In this document: positions 1-7,788 of the stretch, one piece after another
How the letters are laid out: the number at the start of each line of letters is the position of its first letter
How positions within the stretch are numbered: the stretch's first letter is position 1
NCBI GenBank assembly: GCA_017617655.1
Contig: JAFZVU010000051.1
Location: 1-35,158 of the forward strand
DNA: 35,158 nucleotides
Origin: Bacteroidales bacterium
Lineage (GTDB): Bacteria > Bacteroidota > Bacteroidia > Bacteroidales > UBA932
Reading direction: 5' to 3'
Position numbers and translations under genes: made by a program
Notes under the pieces: generated by a model
Database searches by the model: none
What the model saw: only the letters and a program-made list of their open reading frames with translations
Told to the model about the DNA's origin: nothing

Positions 1-177
1 CAAATCGCGCAAACTTTCGCGTCTGGCCAGTTGACCGAACATAAGCACTTTCAACTGATTCCAGCACGAAAATGTTTTTATGTAGCTGTCGCCCTGATAC
101 TTACGGACGAGATAGTTGAACTTGTTTCGGTCAAGGTGCGATGCTAATTGAGCGAAAACGTATGATTGGTTATGCAT
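1..177 (-). CDS. IS4-family transposase, N-terminal part (runs off the window edge)
   Basis: Reading leftward from the ATG at 175-177 gives 59 uninterrupted codons up to the first base of the window. The product begins MHNQSYVFAQLASHL and contains FSCWNQLKVLMFGQLARRES. This is the N-terminal (DUF4372-like) region typical of a group of IS4-family DDE transposases common in Bacteroidales; the catalytic DDE residues would lie outside the window. A TAnnTTTG promoter lies just upstream, and the presumed element end is near 283-300. The reading frame seen here is intact, so the element may be complete. The family call rests on pattern memory of this conserved N-terminus and not on a search. Confidence 0.75.
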   Translation of the reverse strand, partial: MHNQSYVFAQLASHLDRNKFNYLVRKYQGDSYIKTFSCWNQLKVLMFGQLARRESLRDL

Positions 178-195
178 AACTGCCTGATTTACAGA

Positions 196-203
196 CAAAG
201 TTA
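196..203 (-). promoter_or_regulatory. -7 box of the transposase promoter
   Basis: On the minus strand this reads TAACTTTG, a full match to the Bacteroidetes -7 consensus TAnnTTTG. It lies 18 nt upstream of the transposase ATG. A TTTG lies about 22 bp further upstream, slightly beyond the usual -33 spacing. Confidence 0.5.
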
Positions 204-280
204 CGATTCAAAACCGTTTACTCCTCAAACACCTCCTAACTATCTAACTATCAATATTTTCAAAGAACTATATATAAATT

Positions 281-300
281 TTTAGTGGACACTAATGATA
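281..300. repeat. Probable left terminus of the IS4-family element
   Basis: A short imperfect palindrome (TAGTGGACACTA, 283-294) sits between the AT-rich leader of the transposase and the unrelated sequence upstream of yccF. Its position about 105-120 bp before the transposase start fits an element end. The other end is outside the window, so the inverted repeat and any target duplication cannot be confirmed. Confidence 0.3.
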
Positions 301-374
301 GCAATTTACGGCCTGAGAAGGCGCTGCTTTCCCATATTATTTGCTATTTTCGCACAGATTAATTCTCGATTGAC

Positions 375-743
375 ATGAATACCTTCGGCAATATTGCCTG
401 GTTCCTGCTGGGCGGTTTCATTGTGGGATTGTTGTACTACATAGTGGGAGTGGGGCTGTGCCTTACCATTATCGGTATTCCCTTCGGAGTGCAGCTGTTC
501 AAGTTCGGCACGTACAGCATGTGGCCCTTCGGTCATGAGATTGTCGACAAACCGGATGAGCCCAGTTGTCTGTCTACAGTGATGAATGTCATCTGGATCC
601 TCACCGGCTGGTGGGAGATCTCTCTGATACATCTCATCTTCGGCGTCGTGCTCTGCATCACCATCGTCGGCATCCCCTTCGGCATGCAGCACTTCAAGAT
701 GATAATCCCCGCCCTTCTGCCCTTCGGCAAGACAGTGAAGTAA
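375..743 (+). CDS. yccF: YccF-family (DUF307) inner-membrane protein
   Basis: This 122-residue protein contains two copies of the YccF domain. The first runs through GVGLCLTIIGIPFGVQLFKF (about residues 26-45) and the second through GVVLCITIVGIPFGMQHFKM (about 89-108). Each is a hydrophobic hairpin ending in the conserved IGIPFG/VGIPFG motif, so the protein is probably an integral inner-membrane protein with four membrane segments. No biochemical function is established for the family. The ATG at 375 is the first in frame and the length is normal. The gene stands alone between the IS element and a repeat-filled gap. A weak promoter-like box (TATTTTCG, 345-352) lies 22 nt upstream. Confidence 0.85.
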   Translation: MNTFGNIAWFLLGGFIVGLLYYIVGVGLCLTIIGIPFGVQLFKFGTYSMWPFGHEIVDKPDEPSCLSTVMNVIWILTGWWEISLIHLIFGVVLCITIVGIPFGMQHFKMIIPALLPFGKTVK

Positions 744-759
744 GAGTAGCTATAGTTGC

Positions 760-945
760 TCCAGAAAAGCAAGCGGCTTCCGAGGGTTCGAGAGTGTTAT
801 TGGACAGTCCAATAACACTCTCTCGGACCCTTCCATTGTCTGCTTCGTCATCGCTTACGCGATAACTCGCATCCAACGGACACCTCCCCGCTCTGCTAGG
901 CCGCGGGGGGCCAGCCTCTCCAGCCATCTTGCTTTCCTTGCATCT
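760..945 (-). repeat. Type B structured repeat, copy 3 (divergent, with an enlarged terminal hairpin)
   Basis: Read on the minus strand, this region aligns with the two ~170-bp copies at 4413 and 24815. It has the same order: AGATGC-type flank, a GGAAAG outer-stem arm, GAGGCTGG, a CCCGC/GCGGG hairpin (887-907), ATGCGAGTTAT, a small hairpin with loop GTAA (850-863), then GACGAAGCAGAC. The outer arms, at 928-937 and 764-773, pair with each other. In place of the GGAGT...ACTCC hairpin of the other copies it carries a perfect 16-bp stem (790-822). The sequence differs in many stem positions, but pairing is kept. Confidence 0.7.
790..822. repeat. Perfect 16-bp inverted repeat with a 1-nt centre
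   Basis: GAGAGTGTTATTGGAC (790-805) is followed by one base and its exact reverse complement (807-822). Pairing resumes outside a 2-nt bulge (GGGTTCG against CGGACCC), so the whole hairpin is about 50 nt. No run of T follows on either side, so it is not an ordinary terminator. It occupies the place of the last hairpin of the type B repeat. Confidence 0.85.
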
Positions 946-1134
946 GCCCACTTCTATCACGAAGGTGTTTGCAGTCGATGCTGCCGGCAGAATGCCGCAA
1001 GGCAACATTGTGCCCCACTTTGCGAGGCCGGCCTTTTTGCCGAGCAAAGAAGGGGGTCTGGAGGGGCGCGAATTTGTGGAATAAATTCGCGGTTGCCCTA
1101 GGCATTGCTGCCGACAGCATTTGTTTGCTCCTAT
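946..1134. other. Non-coding spacer with several hairpins
   Basis: No convincing gene is visible here on either strand. The spacer contains a perfect 9-bp stem (CGCGAATTT at 1067-1075, complement at 1083-1091) and a short TGCC-GCAA-GGCA hairpin near 992-1003. It lies between a type B and a type A repeat, downstream of the convergent genes yccF and tcdA. Confidence 0.5.
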
Positions 1135-1255
1135 GTACAAGGTCTGCTAAATAGCGACAGATCTTGTACGTGTGAATTTTGCAAATCGCTGAATCTGAGT
1201 AAGTTGCTGTTTTGGGGTGCGCAAGGTCTGCGGTAGTTTTGCAGACCTTGTGCGC
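1135..1255. repeat. Type A paired-hairpin repeat, copy 1
   Basis: Two hairpins are separated by about 50 bp. The first (1135-1169) has arms around ACAAGGTCTG with wobble pairs. The second (1219-1255) is a near-perfect stem, GCGCAAGGTCTGC against GCAGACCTTGTGCGC. A CTAAGG motif follows the outer end. It lies immediately downstream of the tcdA stop codon and may act as a transcription-terminating or mRNA-protecting structure. The same architecture recurs at 4280, 19568 and 31130. Confidence 0.85.
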
Positions 1256-1260
1256 TAAGG

Positions 1261-1983
1261 CTACTTTCCGGTGATGTGGCGGATGGCGGCCTGGGCGCAG
1301 ACGCAGCCGAAGACTGCCGGGAGATAGGAGACTGTGCCGACCTGAGATTTCTTGTTGGTCTCGCCACGGGTCTCGACTATGGCATTCTCGTCTGGCAGCT
1401 CTTCCGAGAAGACTACGGGGAAGCCTTTCTCGATGCCCATCTTGCGGAGTTTCTTGCGGACTATGTAAGCCAGAGGGCAGTTATATGACTTGGAGAGGTC
1501 GGTGATGCGGACCTTGGTGGCGTCGTATTTGGCGCCTGAGCCCATCGAGCTCACCAGCGGGATGCCGGCGTTCACGCAGTAGTGGATCAGCGAGAGCTTC
1601 GGGGTGAGAGTGTCTATGGCATCCACCAGGAAATCAAGCTTGTAAGGCCCGAGCAGCGCAGCCACATTCTCCTGAGTAAGATACTCGTCAATAAGGGTAA
1701 TATCCAGCGAAGGATTGATGTCATGCAGCCGGGTGGCCATCACCTCGGTCTTCTTGCGGCCCATGTTGGAGTCCAGGGCGAGCAGCTGGCGGTTCTTGTT
1801 GCTTTCGGCCACGCAGTCGCTGTCCAGAAGGATCAGCTTTCCCACTCCGGCGCGGGCAAGCATCTCCGCAGCGTATGCACCCACTCCGCCGAGGCCTATC
1901 ACGGCCACCACGGATTCAGCAAGCTTCTGCAGGGCTTCTTCGCCCATCAGAAGAAGGGTCCTTTCCTGCCAGGGTTGGGTCAT
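1261..1983 (-). CDS. tcdA: tRNA threonylcarbamoyladenosine dehydratase (TcdA/CsdL family)
   Basis: The 240-residue product belongs to the E1/ThiF-like ATP-dependent dehydratases that cyclise t6A37 to ct6A in tRNAs reading ANN codons. The nucleotide-binding loop GLGGVG is at residues 30-35, followed by GVGKLILLDSDCV, NKNRQLLAL and the long VDAIDTLTPKLSLI stretch typical of TcdA rather than MoeB or ThiF. There is no rhodanese domain. The C-terminal SYLPAVFGCVCAQAAI is the usual hydrophobic tail helix. The start at 1983 gives the expected N-terminus (MTQPWQERTLLLMGEE). The gene follows mazG by 15 nt on the same strand and is probably co-transcribed. Confidence 0.92.
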   Translation of the reverse strand: MTQPWQERTLLLMGEEALQKLAESVVAVIGLGGVGAYAAEMLARAGVGKLILLDSDCVAESNKNRQLLALDSNMGRKKTEVMATRLHDINPSLDITLIDEYLTQENVAALLGPYKLDFLVDAIDTLTPKLSLIHYCVNAGIPLVSSMGSGAKYDATKVRITDLSKSYNCPLAYIVRKKLRKMGIEKGFPVVFSEELPDENAIVETRGETNKKSQVGTVSYLPAVFGCVCAQAAIRHITGK

Positions 1984-1998
1984 CTTATGCCTTTTGAA

Positions 1999-2802
1999 TT
2001 ACTTGATGCCTTTGGCTTTAGCTTCTTCCCAGAGCTCGTCCATCTCGCCCAGGGTCATATCCTTGAGCTTGCGGCCTTTCTTCGCAGCCTCCGCCTCGAC
2101 GTAGTTGAAGCGAGCGCGGAACTTCCGGCAGGTCATCTCAAGGGCAGTGTCGGGGTTGAGGTCATATAGGCGGGAAGCGTTCACCAGAGAGAACAGCAGG
2201 TCGCCCAGCTCGTTCTGAGTCCTGTCGCGGTTGCTCTCATCATTTTCCATGTACATCAGTTCGGCACGGAACTCGGCAATTTCTTCGGTTACCTTGTCCC
2301 ACACGTCCTGCTTGTCTTCCCAGTCGAACCCCACGGCGCGGGCCTTGTCCTGCATGCGGTAGGCCTTCAGCAGCGGGGGCAGGCTCTCCGGCACGCCGCC
2401 GAGCACGGTCTTGTTGCCGTCCTTCTCGGTCTGTTTCAGCTGCTCCCAGTTCTTCACCACCTGGCCGGCAGTCTCGGCAGCCACGTCGCCATAGACGTGC
2501 GGATGACGATAGATGAGCTTGTCGCAAAGCTTGTTGCATACGTCAGCGATGTCGAAGTCGCCGGTCTCGGAGCCTATCTTGGCGTAGAACACCACATGCA
2601 GCAGCACGTCGCCCAGCTCCTTGGCCATGTTAGCCTTGTCTCCGCGAAGGATGGTGTCGCTCAGTTCGTATACTTCCTCTATGGTGTTGGGTCGCAGGCT
2701 CTCGTTGGTCTGCTTGCGGTCCCAGGGGCATTTTTCCCTCAGGTCGTCCATAACGTCCAGAAGGCGGTTGAAAGCTTTGAGTTGTTCTTCGCGGTTGTTC
2801 AT
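1999..2802 (-). CDS. mazG: Nucleoside triphosphate pyrophosphohydrolase MazG
   Basis: This 267-residue, two-domain MazG hydrolyses NTPs and dNTPs to monophosphates plus pyrophosphate (house-cleaning; in E. coli it also influences ppGpp levels). Domain 1 has LREKCPWDRKQTNESLRPN, then the metal-binding pair EEVYE (42-46) and KELGD (61-65). Domain 2 repeats the pattern with EEIAEFRAEL and NELGDLLFSLVN. The C-terminal KFRARFNYVEAEA is characteristic of full-length MazG. The ATG at 2802 follows a TAnnTTTG promoter by 22 nt. It is first gene of a two-gene unit with tcdA and is divergent from the CoA-transferase gene. Confidence 0.95.
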   Translation of the reverse strand: MNNREEQLKAFNRLLDVMDDLREKCPWDRKQTNESLRPNTIEEVYELSDTILRGDKANMAKELGDVLLHVVFYAKIGSETGDFDIADVCNKLCDKLIYRHPHVYGDVAAETAGQVVKNWEQLKQTEKDGNKTVLGGVPESLPPLLKAYRMQDKARAVGFDWEDKQDVWDKVTEEIAEFRAELMYMENDESNRDRTQNELGDLLFSLVNASRLYDLNPDTALEMTCRKFRARFNYVEAEAAKKGRKLKDMTLGEMDELWEEAKAKGIK

Positions 2803-2824
2803 CGTACGTATGCTTTTATTGCCG

Positions 2825-2832
2825 CAAAGTTA
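2825..2832 (-). promoter_or_regulatory. -7 box of the mazG-tcdA promoter
   Basis: The minus strand reads TAACTTTG, a full match to TAnnTTTG, 22 nt before the mazG ATG. It lies back to back with the plus-strand promoter at 2845-2852, so the two transcription units diverge from a very short control region. No clear -33 TTTG is present. Confidence 0.7.
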
Positions 2833-2844
2833 TCATTTTTTTCA

Positions 2845-2852
2845 TATCTTTG
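2845..2852 (+). promoter_or_regulatory. -7 box of the acetyl-CoA hydrolase/transferase promoter
   Basis: TATCTTTG matches TAnnTTTG exactly. Transcription would begin near 2859, leaving a leader of about 33 nt before the ATG at 2892. This also argues against the in-frame ATG at 2850, which would overlap the box. Confidence 0.7.
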
Positions 2853-2891
2853 TTGATTGCGTTTTGGACTCATATCAAACAACTAACATAC

Positions 2892-4199
2892 ATGAAAAAT
2901 ATCAAATTCATAAGCGCCGATGAAGCTGTGAAGGTTGTCAAAAGTGGCGACCACATCCACTTCAGCAGCGTAGCAAGCGCACCCCAGGTGCTCATCCAGG
3001 CCCTTTGCCGCCGCGGCGATGCAGGAGAGCTGAAGAACGTCTTCATCCACCACCTTCACACCGAGGGTCCCGCCCCCTACACCGAGGCGAAATATGAAGG
3101 CATCTTCTTCCACCAGGCATTCTTCGTAGGAGGCAACGTCCGCAAGAACGTCCAGGCCGGATATGCCGACTACATTCCCATCTTCCTGAGCGAGACCCAG
3201 AAGCTCTACAGAGCCGGCGTTCTGCCTTGCGATGTGGCAATGATCCAGGTGTGCCCTCCGGACAAGCACGGTTTCGTATCGCTCGGCACCTCAGTGGACG
3301 CCACCCTCGCAGCAATCGAGTGCGCTAAGACAGTGATCGCCGTCATCAACAAGCACGTTCCGCGCAGCTGGGGCGAGGCCATCATCCCGGTAGACAAGAT
3401 CGACCTCTTCGTCGAGGACAACACTCCGCTGGAGCCCGCCACCTTCACTGCTCCTAACGAGACCGAGACAAAGATCGGTATCAACTGCGCCAACCTGATC
3501 GAGGACGGAGCCTGCCTGCAGATGGGTATCGGCGCCATCCCGAACGCAGTGCTCGCACAGCTCGGCAATCACAAGAACCTTGGTATCCACACTGAGATGT
3601 TTGCCGACGGCGTGCTGCCGCTCGTGGAGAAAGGCGTCATCAACGGTGCCAACAAGAAAATCGATAAATACAAGATGGTCTCTACCTTCCTCATGGGAAG
3701 CCAGGAGGTATACAACTTCATCGACGACAACCCGATGGTTGCAATGATGGACGTAGGATACACCAATGACCCGTATATAATCGCAAAGAACCCGAAGGTG
3801 ACTGCCATCAACAGTGCGCTTCAGGTGGACATCACCGGCCAGGTCTGCGCTGACAGCCTCGGCACCAAGTTCTACAGCGGCGTCGGCGGCCAGATCGACT
3901 TCACTTACGGCGCAAGTCTGAGCGAGGGCGGCAAGGCCATCATCGCCATGCCTTCTGTCACCAACAAGGGTATCAGCAAGATTGCGCCCGTGCTCACCAC
4001 CGGAGCCGGTGTCGTTACTACCCGCAACCACATGCACTGGCTCGTTACCGAGTTCGGCGCCGTGGATCTCTATGGCAAGAGCCTCCAGGAGCGCGCCAAG
4101 GCTATCATCAGCATCGCGCATCCGGACCACCGCGAGGAGCTCGACCGCGCAGCCTTCGAGCGCTTCGGTCCTCACTACCATTTCGTCCCGGCCGAATAG
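2892..4199 (+). CDS. Acetyl-CoA hydrolase/transferase family CoA-transferase
   Basis: The 435-residue product is a complete class I CoA-transferase of the Ach1/Cat1/4-hydroxybutyrate CoA-transferase family, which moves CoA between acetyl-CoA and another carboxylate (acetate, succinate, butyrate or 4-hydroxybutyrate). Visible motifs are MGIGAIPNAVL (211-221), GIHTEMFADG (231-240), where Glu235 is the predicted CoA-thioester-forming residue, and YSGVGGQIDF (328-337). The ATG at 2892 is preferred over the in-frame ATG at 2850 because the earlier one overlaps the promoter. The gene is monocistronic with a strong terminator at 4216. In anaerobic Bacteroidales such enzymes serve fermentation to acetate, propionate or butyrate; the acceptor cannot be decided from sequence. 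Confidence 0.88.
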   Translation: MKNIKFISADEAVKVVKSGDHIHFSSVASAPQVLIQALCRRGDAGELKNVFIHHLHTEGPAPYTEAKYEGIFFHQAFFVGGNVRKNVQAGYADYIPIFLSETQKLYRAGVLPCDVAMIQVCPPDKHGFVSLGTSVDATLAAIECAKTVIAVINKHVPRSWGEAIIPVDKIDLFVEDNTPLEPATFTAPNETETKIGINCANLIEDGACLQMGIGAIPNAVLAQLGNHKNLGIHTEMFADGVLPLVEKGVINGANKKIDKYKMVSTFLMGSQEVYNFIDDNPMVAMMDVGYTNDPYIIAKNPKVTAINSALQVDITGQVCADSLGTKFYSGVGGQIDFTYGASLSEGGKAIIAMPSVTNKGISKIAPVLTTGAGVVTTRNHMHWLVTEFGAVDLYGKSLQERAKAIISIAHPDHREELDRAAFERFGPHYHFVPAE

Positions 4200-4215
4200 G
4201 CCTTGTGCGTAAGCG

Positions 4216-4251
4216 ACAAAAAAAGGGAGCCTTGAGGTTCCCTTTTTTGTT
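4216..4251 (+). terminator. Rho-independent terminator after the CoA-transferase gene
   Basis: GGGAGCC (4225-4231), loop TTGA and GGTTCCC (4236-4242) form the stem, flanked by an A-run before and T6 after. The structure starts 17 nt after the stop codon. The A-run on one side and T-run on the other would also let it work in the reverse direction. Confidence 0.9.
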
Positions 4252-4279
4252 AGCGTCACATCATTGGAAAGTAACCTTA

Positions 4280-4404
4280 GTGCACAAGGTCTGCTAAAAT
4301 GCTGCAGACCTTGTGCATCTCAAAATCGCAATTTGCTAAATATCAGGTATTTGCTAAAAATTCGCGCACAAGGTCTGAACTTTTTTAGCAGACCTTGTAC
4401 ACTA
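4280..4404. repeat. Type A paired-hairpin repeat, copy 2
   Basis: TGCACAAGGTCTGC (4281-4294) pairs perfectly with 4304-4317. A second hairpin follows at 4364-4400 (ACAAGGTCTG against CAGACCTTGT). The spacer is AT-rich. The CCTTAG end motif is present at 4275-4280. The copy directly abuts a type B repeat (from 4413). Confidence 0.88.
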
Positions 4405-4412
4405 GGAGCAGA

Positions 4413-4582
4413 AGATGCTTAGAAAGAAGGCATTCGGGGAGGCTGGTCACCCGTGACTTGCAAAACGGGAGGGGCCCGACGAATGCGAGTTCTGCGTAAG
4501 CAGGACGATGCAGACGTTGGGAGGGTTGGAGTGAGCGTTAAGCGAACGGAACTCCCAGAATGCCTTGCTTTCTAAAGCATCT
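4413..4582 (+). repeat. Type B structured repeat, copy 1 (170 bp)
   Basis: The outer arms AGATGCTTAGAAAG and AAGGCATTC at the left (4413-4435) pair with GAATGCCTTGCTTTCT and AAGCATCT at the right (about 4558-4582). Inside are a CCCGT/ACGGG hairpin (4450-4469), a CTGC-GTAA-GCAG tetraloop hairpin (4492-4503) and a GGAGT/ACTCC hairpin. It shares long identical blocks with the copy at 24815-24984, including ACTTGCAAAACGGGAGGGG. Its right end overlaps a spurious upstream extension of the prfA frame. It could be transcribed as a small structured RNA or be a mobile palindromic element. Confidence 0.85.
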
Positions 4583-4659
4583 AATCTTCATAAGATTCAT
4601 TATGGCGTGTCATCCGACACATCACAGGAAGGTAATTAGGAAAATCGCTGGAAAATTGC

Positions 4660-4667
4660 TACTTTTG
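4660..4667 (+). promoter_or_regulatory. -7 box of the prfA-uvrB-rsh-uvrA promoter
   Basis: TACTTTTG is a full match to TAnnTTTG, 18 nt before the prfA ATG at 4686. This supports the shorter prfA start and indicates that the four-gene operon has its own promoter downstream of the repeats. Confidence 0.7.
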
Positions 4668-4685
4668 CGGGCTAATCTTGATAAT

Positions 4686-5771
4686 ATGGCGGAGAATACC
4701 TTACTGACGAAGCTGGCCGACCTTGAGGCCAAATACAATTCCCTGGAGCAACAGATTTCAAGCCCCGAAGTTATCGCTGACATGAAGAAATTCGTGCAGC
4801 TGAATAAAGAGTACAAGGAGCTTGAGCCGATCGTGGCTGCCGGAAAGAACTATTCCAGGCTGCTCAACGACCTGCAGGCCGCGAAAGACATCCTCATGAA
4901 CGAGAAAGACGAGGAGCTCAAGGAGATTGCCCGCGAGGAGGTCAACGACATCGAGCCGCAGCTGCCGAAGCTCGAGGAAGAGATCAAGGTGCTGCTTATC
5001 CCCGCCGATCCCCAGGACTCCAAGAACGCCATGATCGAGATCCGCGGCGGTACCGGCGGCGACGAAGCTGCCATCTTTGCCGGCGACCTTTTCCGCATGT
5101 ACAGCAAGTTCTGCGAGAAGAAAGGCTGGAAGATAGAGGTGAATAGCCAGTCGGAAGGCGCCATGGGAGGTTTCAAGGAGATAGTTGCGAAGATTTCCGG
5201 CGACAAGGTATACGGCACCATGAAATACGAGAGCGGCGTGCACCGCGTCCAGAGGGTTCCCCAGACCGAGACCCAGGGCCGCGTCCACACCTCTGCAGCC
5301 TCAGTGGTAGTTCTGCCCGAGGCCGACGAATTCGACATCGAGCTCAACATGGCCGACATCCGCAAGGATACGTTCTGCTCATCAGGTCCCGGCGGACAAG
5401 GAGTGAACACCACATACTCCGCAATCCGTCTGACACATATCCCTACAGGTATCGTAGTACAGTGCCAGGACGAGCGTTCACAGCTCAAGAACCTCGACAA
5501 GGCAATGGCCGAGCTGCGAACCAGACTCTACAACCTCGAATATGAGAAGTATCTCAACGAGGTGTCATCTACCCGTAAGACCATGGTCTCTACCGGAGAC
5601 CGCTCAGCAAAGATCAGGACATACAACTATCCCCAGTCTCGCGTGACAGACCACCGCATAGGTTACACTATGTACAATCTTCCTGTATTCATGGATGGAG
5701 ATATCCAGGAGCTGATAGACCAGCTGCAGATCGCAGAGAATGCAGAAAGACTGAAGGCTGCAGGCGAGTAA
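4686..5771 (+). CDS. prfA: Peptide chain release factor 1
   Basis: The 361-residue protein is class I release factor RF1, which recognises UAA/UAG and triggers peptidyl-tRNA hydrolysis. The catalytic GGQ is in [20 protein letters not shown]. The stop-codon recognition loop reads [14 protein letters not shown], whose PxT marks it as RF1 (RF2 has SPF). The C-terminal [24 protein letters not shown] is also typical of RF1. The frame stays open upstream to 4560, but that part overlaps a repeat. [18 protein letters not shown] from 4686 matches the family N-terminus and length, and lies just after a promoter box. First gene of a tight operon; uvrB starts 13 nt later. Confidence 0.95.
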   Translation: MAENTLLTKLADLEAKYNSLEQQISSPEVIADMKKFVQLNKEYKELEPIVAAGKNYSRLLNDLQAAKDILMNEKDEELKEIAREEVNDIEPQLPKLEEEIKVLLIPADPQDSKNAMIEIRGGTGGDEAAIFAGDLFRMYSKFCEKKGWKIEVNSQSEGAMGGFKEIVAKISGDKVYGTMKYESGVHRVQRVPQTETQGRVHTSAASVVVLPEADEFDIELNMADIRKDTFCSSGPGGQGVNTTYSAIRLTHIPTGIVVQCQDERSQLKNLDKAMAELRTRLYNLEYEKYLNEVSSTRKTMVSTGDRSAKIRTYNYPQSRVTDHRIGYTMYNLPVFMDGDIQELIDQLQIAENAERLKAAGE

Positions 5772-5784
5772 GCCGCTGCCCCTA

Positions 5785-7788
5785 ATGCAATTCAAGATAC
5801 AATCTCCTTACAAGCCCACTGGCGACCAGCCGGAGGCTATCGAGCAGATATGCAGTGCATTCCGCTCCGGGGTCGATTGTGCCACTCTGCTGGGAGTCAC
5901 CGGCAGCGGCAAGACATTCACCATGGCCAACGTCATTGAGCGGATGCAGCGGCCGGCGCTGATCCTGAGCCATAACAAGACCCTGGCCGCCCAGCTCTAC
6001 GGCGAGTTCAAGTCGTTCTTCCCAGACAATGCCGTGGAGTATTTCGTAAGCTATTACGACTATTACCAGCCGGAAGCCTACATCCCTACCACTGACACTT
6101 ACATAGAGAAGGACCTAAGCATAAACGACGAGATCGACAAGCTGCGCCTGAGGGCTACTTCGGCCCTGCTGTCAGGACGCCGCGACGTGGTGGTGATATC
6201 TTCGGTGTCATGCCTCTACGGCATCGGCAACCCGGAGGACTTCCACGACAGCACGGTGACAGTGACCCGCGGCCAGACCATCAGCCGCAACAAGTTCCTG
6301 TACGCCCTGGTGGACGCCCTCTACAACCGCAACGAAACTGAGTTCAAAAGGGGTACTTTCCGCGTCAAGGGTGACAGCATCGACATATATCTGGCATACG
6401 GGGAGATGGCCTGCAGGGTGGTGTTCTTCGGCGACGAGATCGAGTCGCTGGAGTTGATCGACCCCATCAGCGGAGCCACGGTGGAATACCTGAACGAAAT
6501 CACGATATATCCGGCCAACAACTTCGTCACGACGAAGGAGCGCACCCGCGACGCCATCACCCAGATCCAGGACGATATGATGGAGAGGGTGTCTTATTTC
6601 AACGAAATAGGCCGCGGCCTCGAGGCCAAGAGGCTGAAGCAGAGGGTTGAGTATGACATCGAGATGATCAAGGAGATAGGCTATTGCCCGGGCATAGAGA
6701 ACTACTCCCGCTACTTCGACCGCCGCAAGCCGGGGCAGAGACCTTTCTGTCTGATTGATTATTTTCCGGACGATTTCATTACCTTTATAGACGAAAGCCA
6801 CGTGACCATCCCGCAGGTGCGCGCGATGTACGGCGGCGACCGCGCCCGCAAGGAGACCCTTATAGAATACGGCTTCCGCCTTCCGGCCGCTGCGGACAAC
6901 CGCCCCCTGAAGTTCGACGAGTTCGAGAACATTCTGGGACAGAAGCTTTATGTGAGCGCAACGCCGGGAGATTACGAGCTGCAGCAGTGCGGAGGTCTGG
7001 TGGTGGAGCAGGTGGTAAGACCTACGGGTCTGCTGGACCCTCCGATAGAGGTGAGGCCCACGAAGAACCAGATCGACGACCTGCTGGAAGAGATAGAGAT
7101 ACGCAGCGAGAAGGACGAACGGGTGCTGGTGACTACGCTGACCAAGCGCATGGCGGAGGAACTGGAGAAGTATCTGACGAAGATGGACGTGCGCAGCCGC
7201 TACATCCACTCAGACGTGGACACTCTCGAGAGGGTGGAGATAATAGAAGACTTCAAGGCCGGCCGTTTCGACGTGCTGGTGGGAGTGAACCTGCTGCGTG
7301 AAGGGCTTGACCTGCCGACAGTGAGCCTGGTGGCCATACTGGACGCTGACAAGGAGGGCTTCCTGCGCAGCGAGAGGTCGCTGACCCAGACCGCGGGCCG
7401 CGCCGCGAGGAACATAAACGGCAAGGTGATAATGTATGCCGACACAGTCACCGAGTCGATGCAGCGCACGATAGACGAGACGGAGAGGCGCCGCGCAAAA
7501 CAGCAGCGCTACAACGAGGAGCACGGCATTACGCCGCAGCAGGTCGGCATCAAGGCCTACAACGCGCTCGTGAGGGCAGACGGCTATGACCGTGAGAACG
7601 AGATGCAGCGCCAGGCAAGATATCTGGAGGAGGATCCCGTCATCAGCAAGATGGATCCCGCCCAGCTCAAGACAGCCATCGCAGCTGCCCGCAAGAGGAT
7701 GGAAGACGCTGCAGCTCAGCTCGACTTCCTCGCGGCAGCCAAGGCAAGGGACGAAATGAACGCACTCAAGATACTGCTCGAGAAATGA
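5785..7788 (+). CDS. uvrB: Excinuclease ABC subunit B
   Basis: UvrB (667 residues, normal length) is the damage-verifying helicase-like subunit of nucleotide excision repair; it receives DNA from UvrA and recruits UvrC. Walker A GVTGSGKT is at residues 37-44, and the beta-hairpin region [20 protein letters not shown] clamps the damaged strand. [11 protein letters not shown] is the Walker B/DEAD-type motif, and [20 protein letters not shown] with QTAGRAARN are helicase motifs V and VI. The C-terminal UVR domain ([12 protein letters not shown]) binds UvrC. The last four bases (ATGA) overlap the start of rsh. uvrA follows in the same operon, so two of the three excinuclease subunits are co-transcribed. 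Confidence 0.97.
   Translation: MQFKIQSPYKPTGDQPEAIEQICSAFRSGVDCATLLGVTGSGKTFTMANVIERMQRPALILSHNKTLAAQLYGEFKSFFPDNAVEYFVSYYDYYQPEAYIPTTDTYIEKDLSINDEIDKLRLRATSALLSGRRDVVVISSVSCLYGIGNPEDFHDSTVTVTRGQTISRNKFLYALVDALYNRNETEFKRGTFRVKGDSIDIYLAYGEMACRVVFFGDEIESLELIDPISGATVEYLNEITIYPANNFVTTKERTRDAITQIQDDMMERVSYFNEIGRGLEAKRLKQRVEYDIEMIKEIGYCPGIENYSRYFDRRKPGQRPFCLIDYFPDDFITFIDESHVTIPQVRAMYGGDRARKETLIEYGFRLPAAADNRPLKFDEFENILGQKLYVSATPGDYELQQCGGLVVEQVVRPTGLLDPPIEVRPTKNQIDDLLEEIEIRSEKDERVLVTTLTKRMAEELEKYLTKMDVRSRYIHSDVDTLERVEIIEDFKAGRFDVLVGVNLLREGLDLPTVSLVAILDADKEGFLRSERSLTQTAGRAARNINGKVIMYADTVTESMQRTIDETERRRAKQQRYNEEHGITPQQVGIKAYNALVRADGYDRENEMQRQARYLEEDPVISKMDPAQLKTAIAAARKRMEDAAAQLDFLAAAKARDEMNALKILLEK

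Noticed and set aside
790-822. Rho-independent terminator for yccF
   Set aside because: The stem is perfect but no T-run follows on either strand; it is part of a type B repeat copy.
1135-1255. CRISPR-like direct repeats
   Set aside because: The ACAAGGTCTGC units are inverted pairs within hairpins, at scattered loci, with no regular spacers and no cas genes.
2850-2891. Earlier in-frame ATG for the CoA-transferase
   Set aside because: It overlaps the -7 promoter box, and the family N-terminus starts at 2892.
4560-4685. Possible N-terminal extension of RF1 (start at 4560)
   Set aside because: It would overlap the right arm of a type B repeat and contains the prfA promoter box; the extra 42 residues have no counterpart in RF1.
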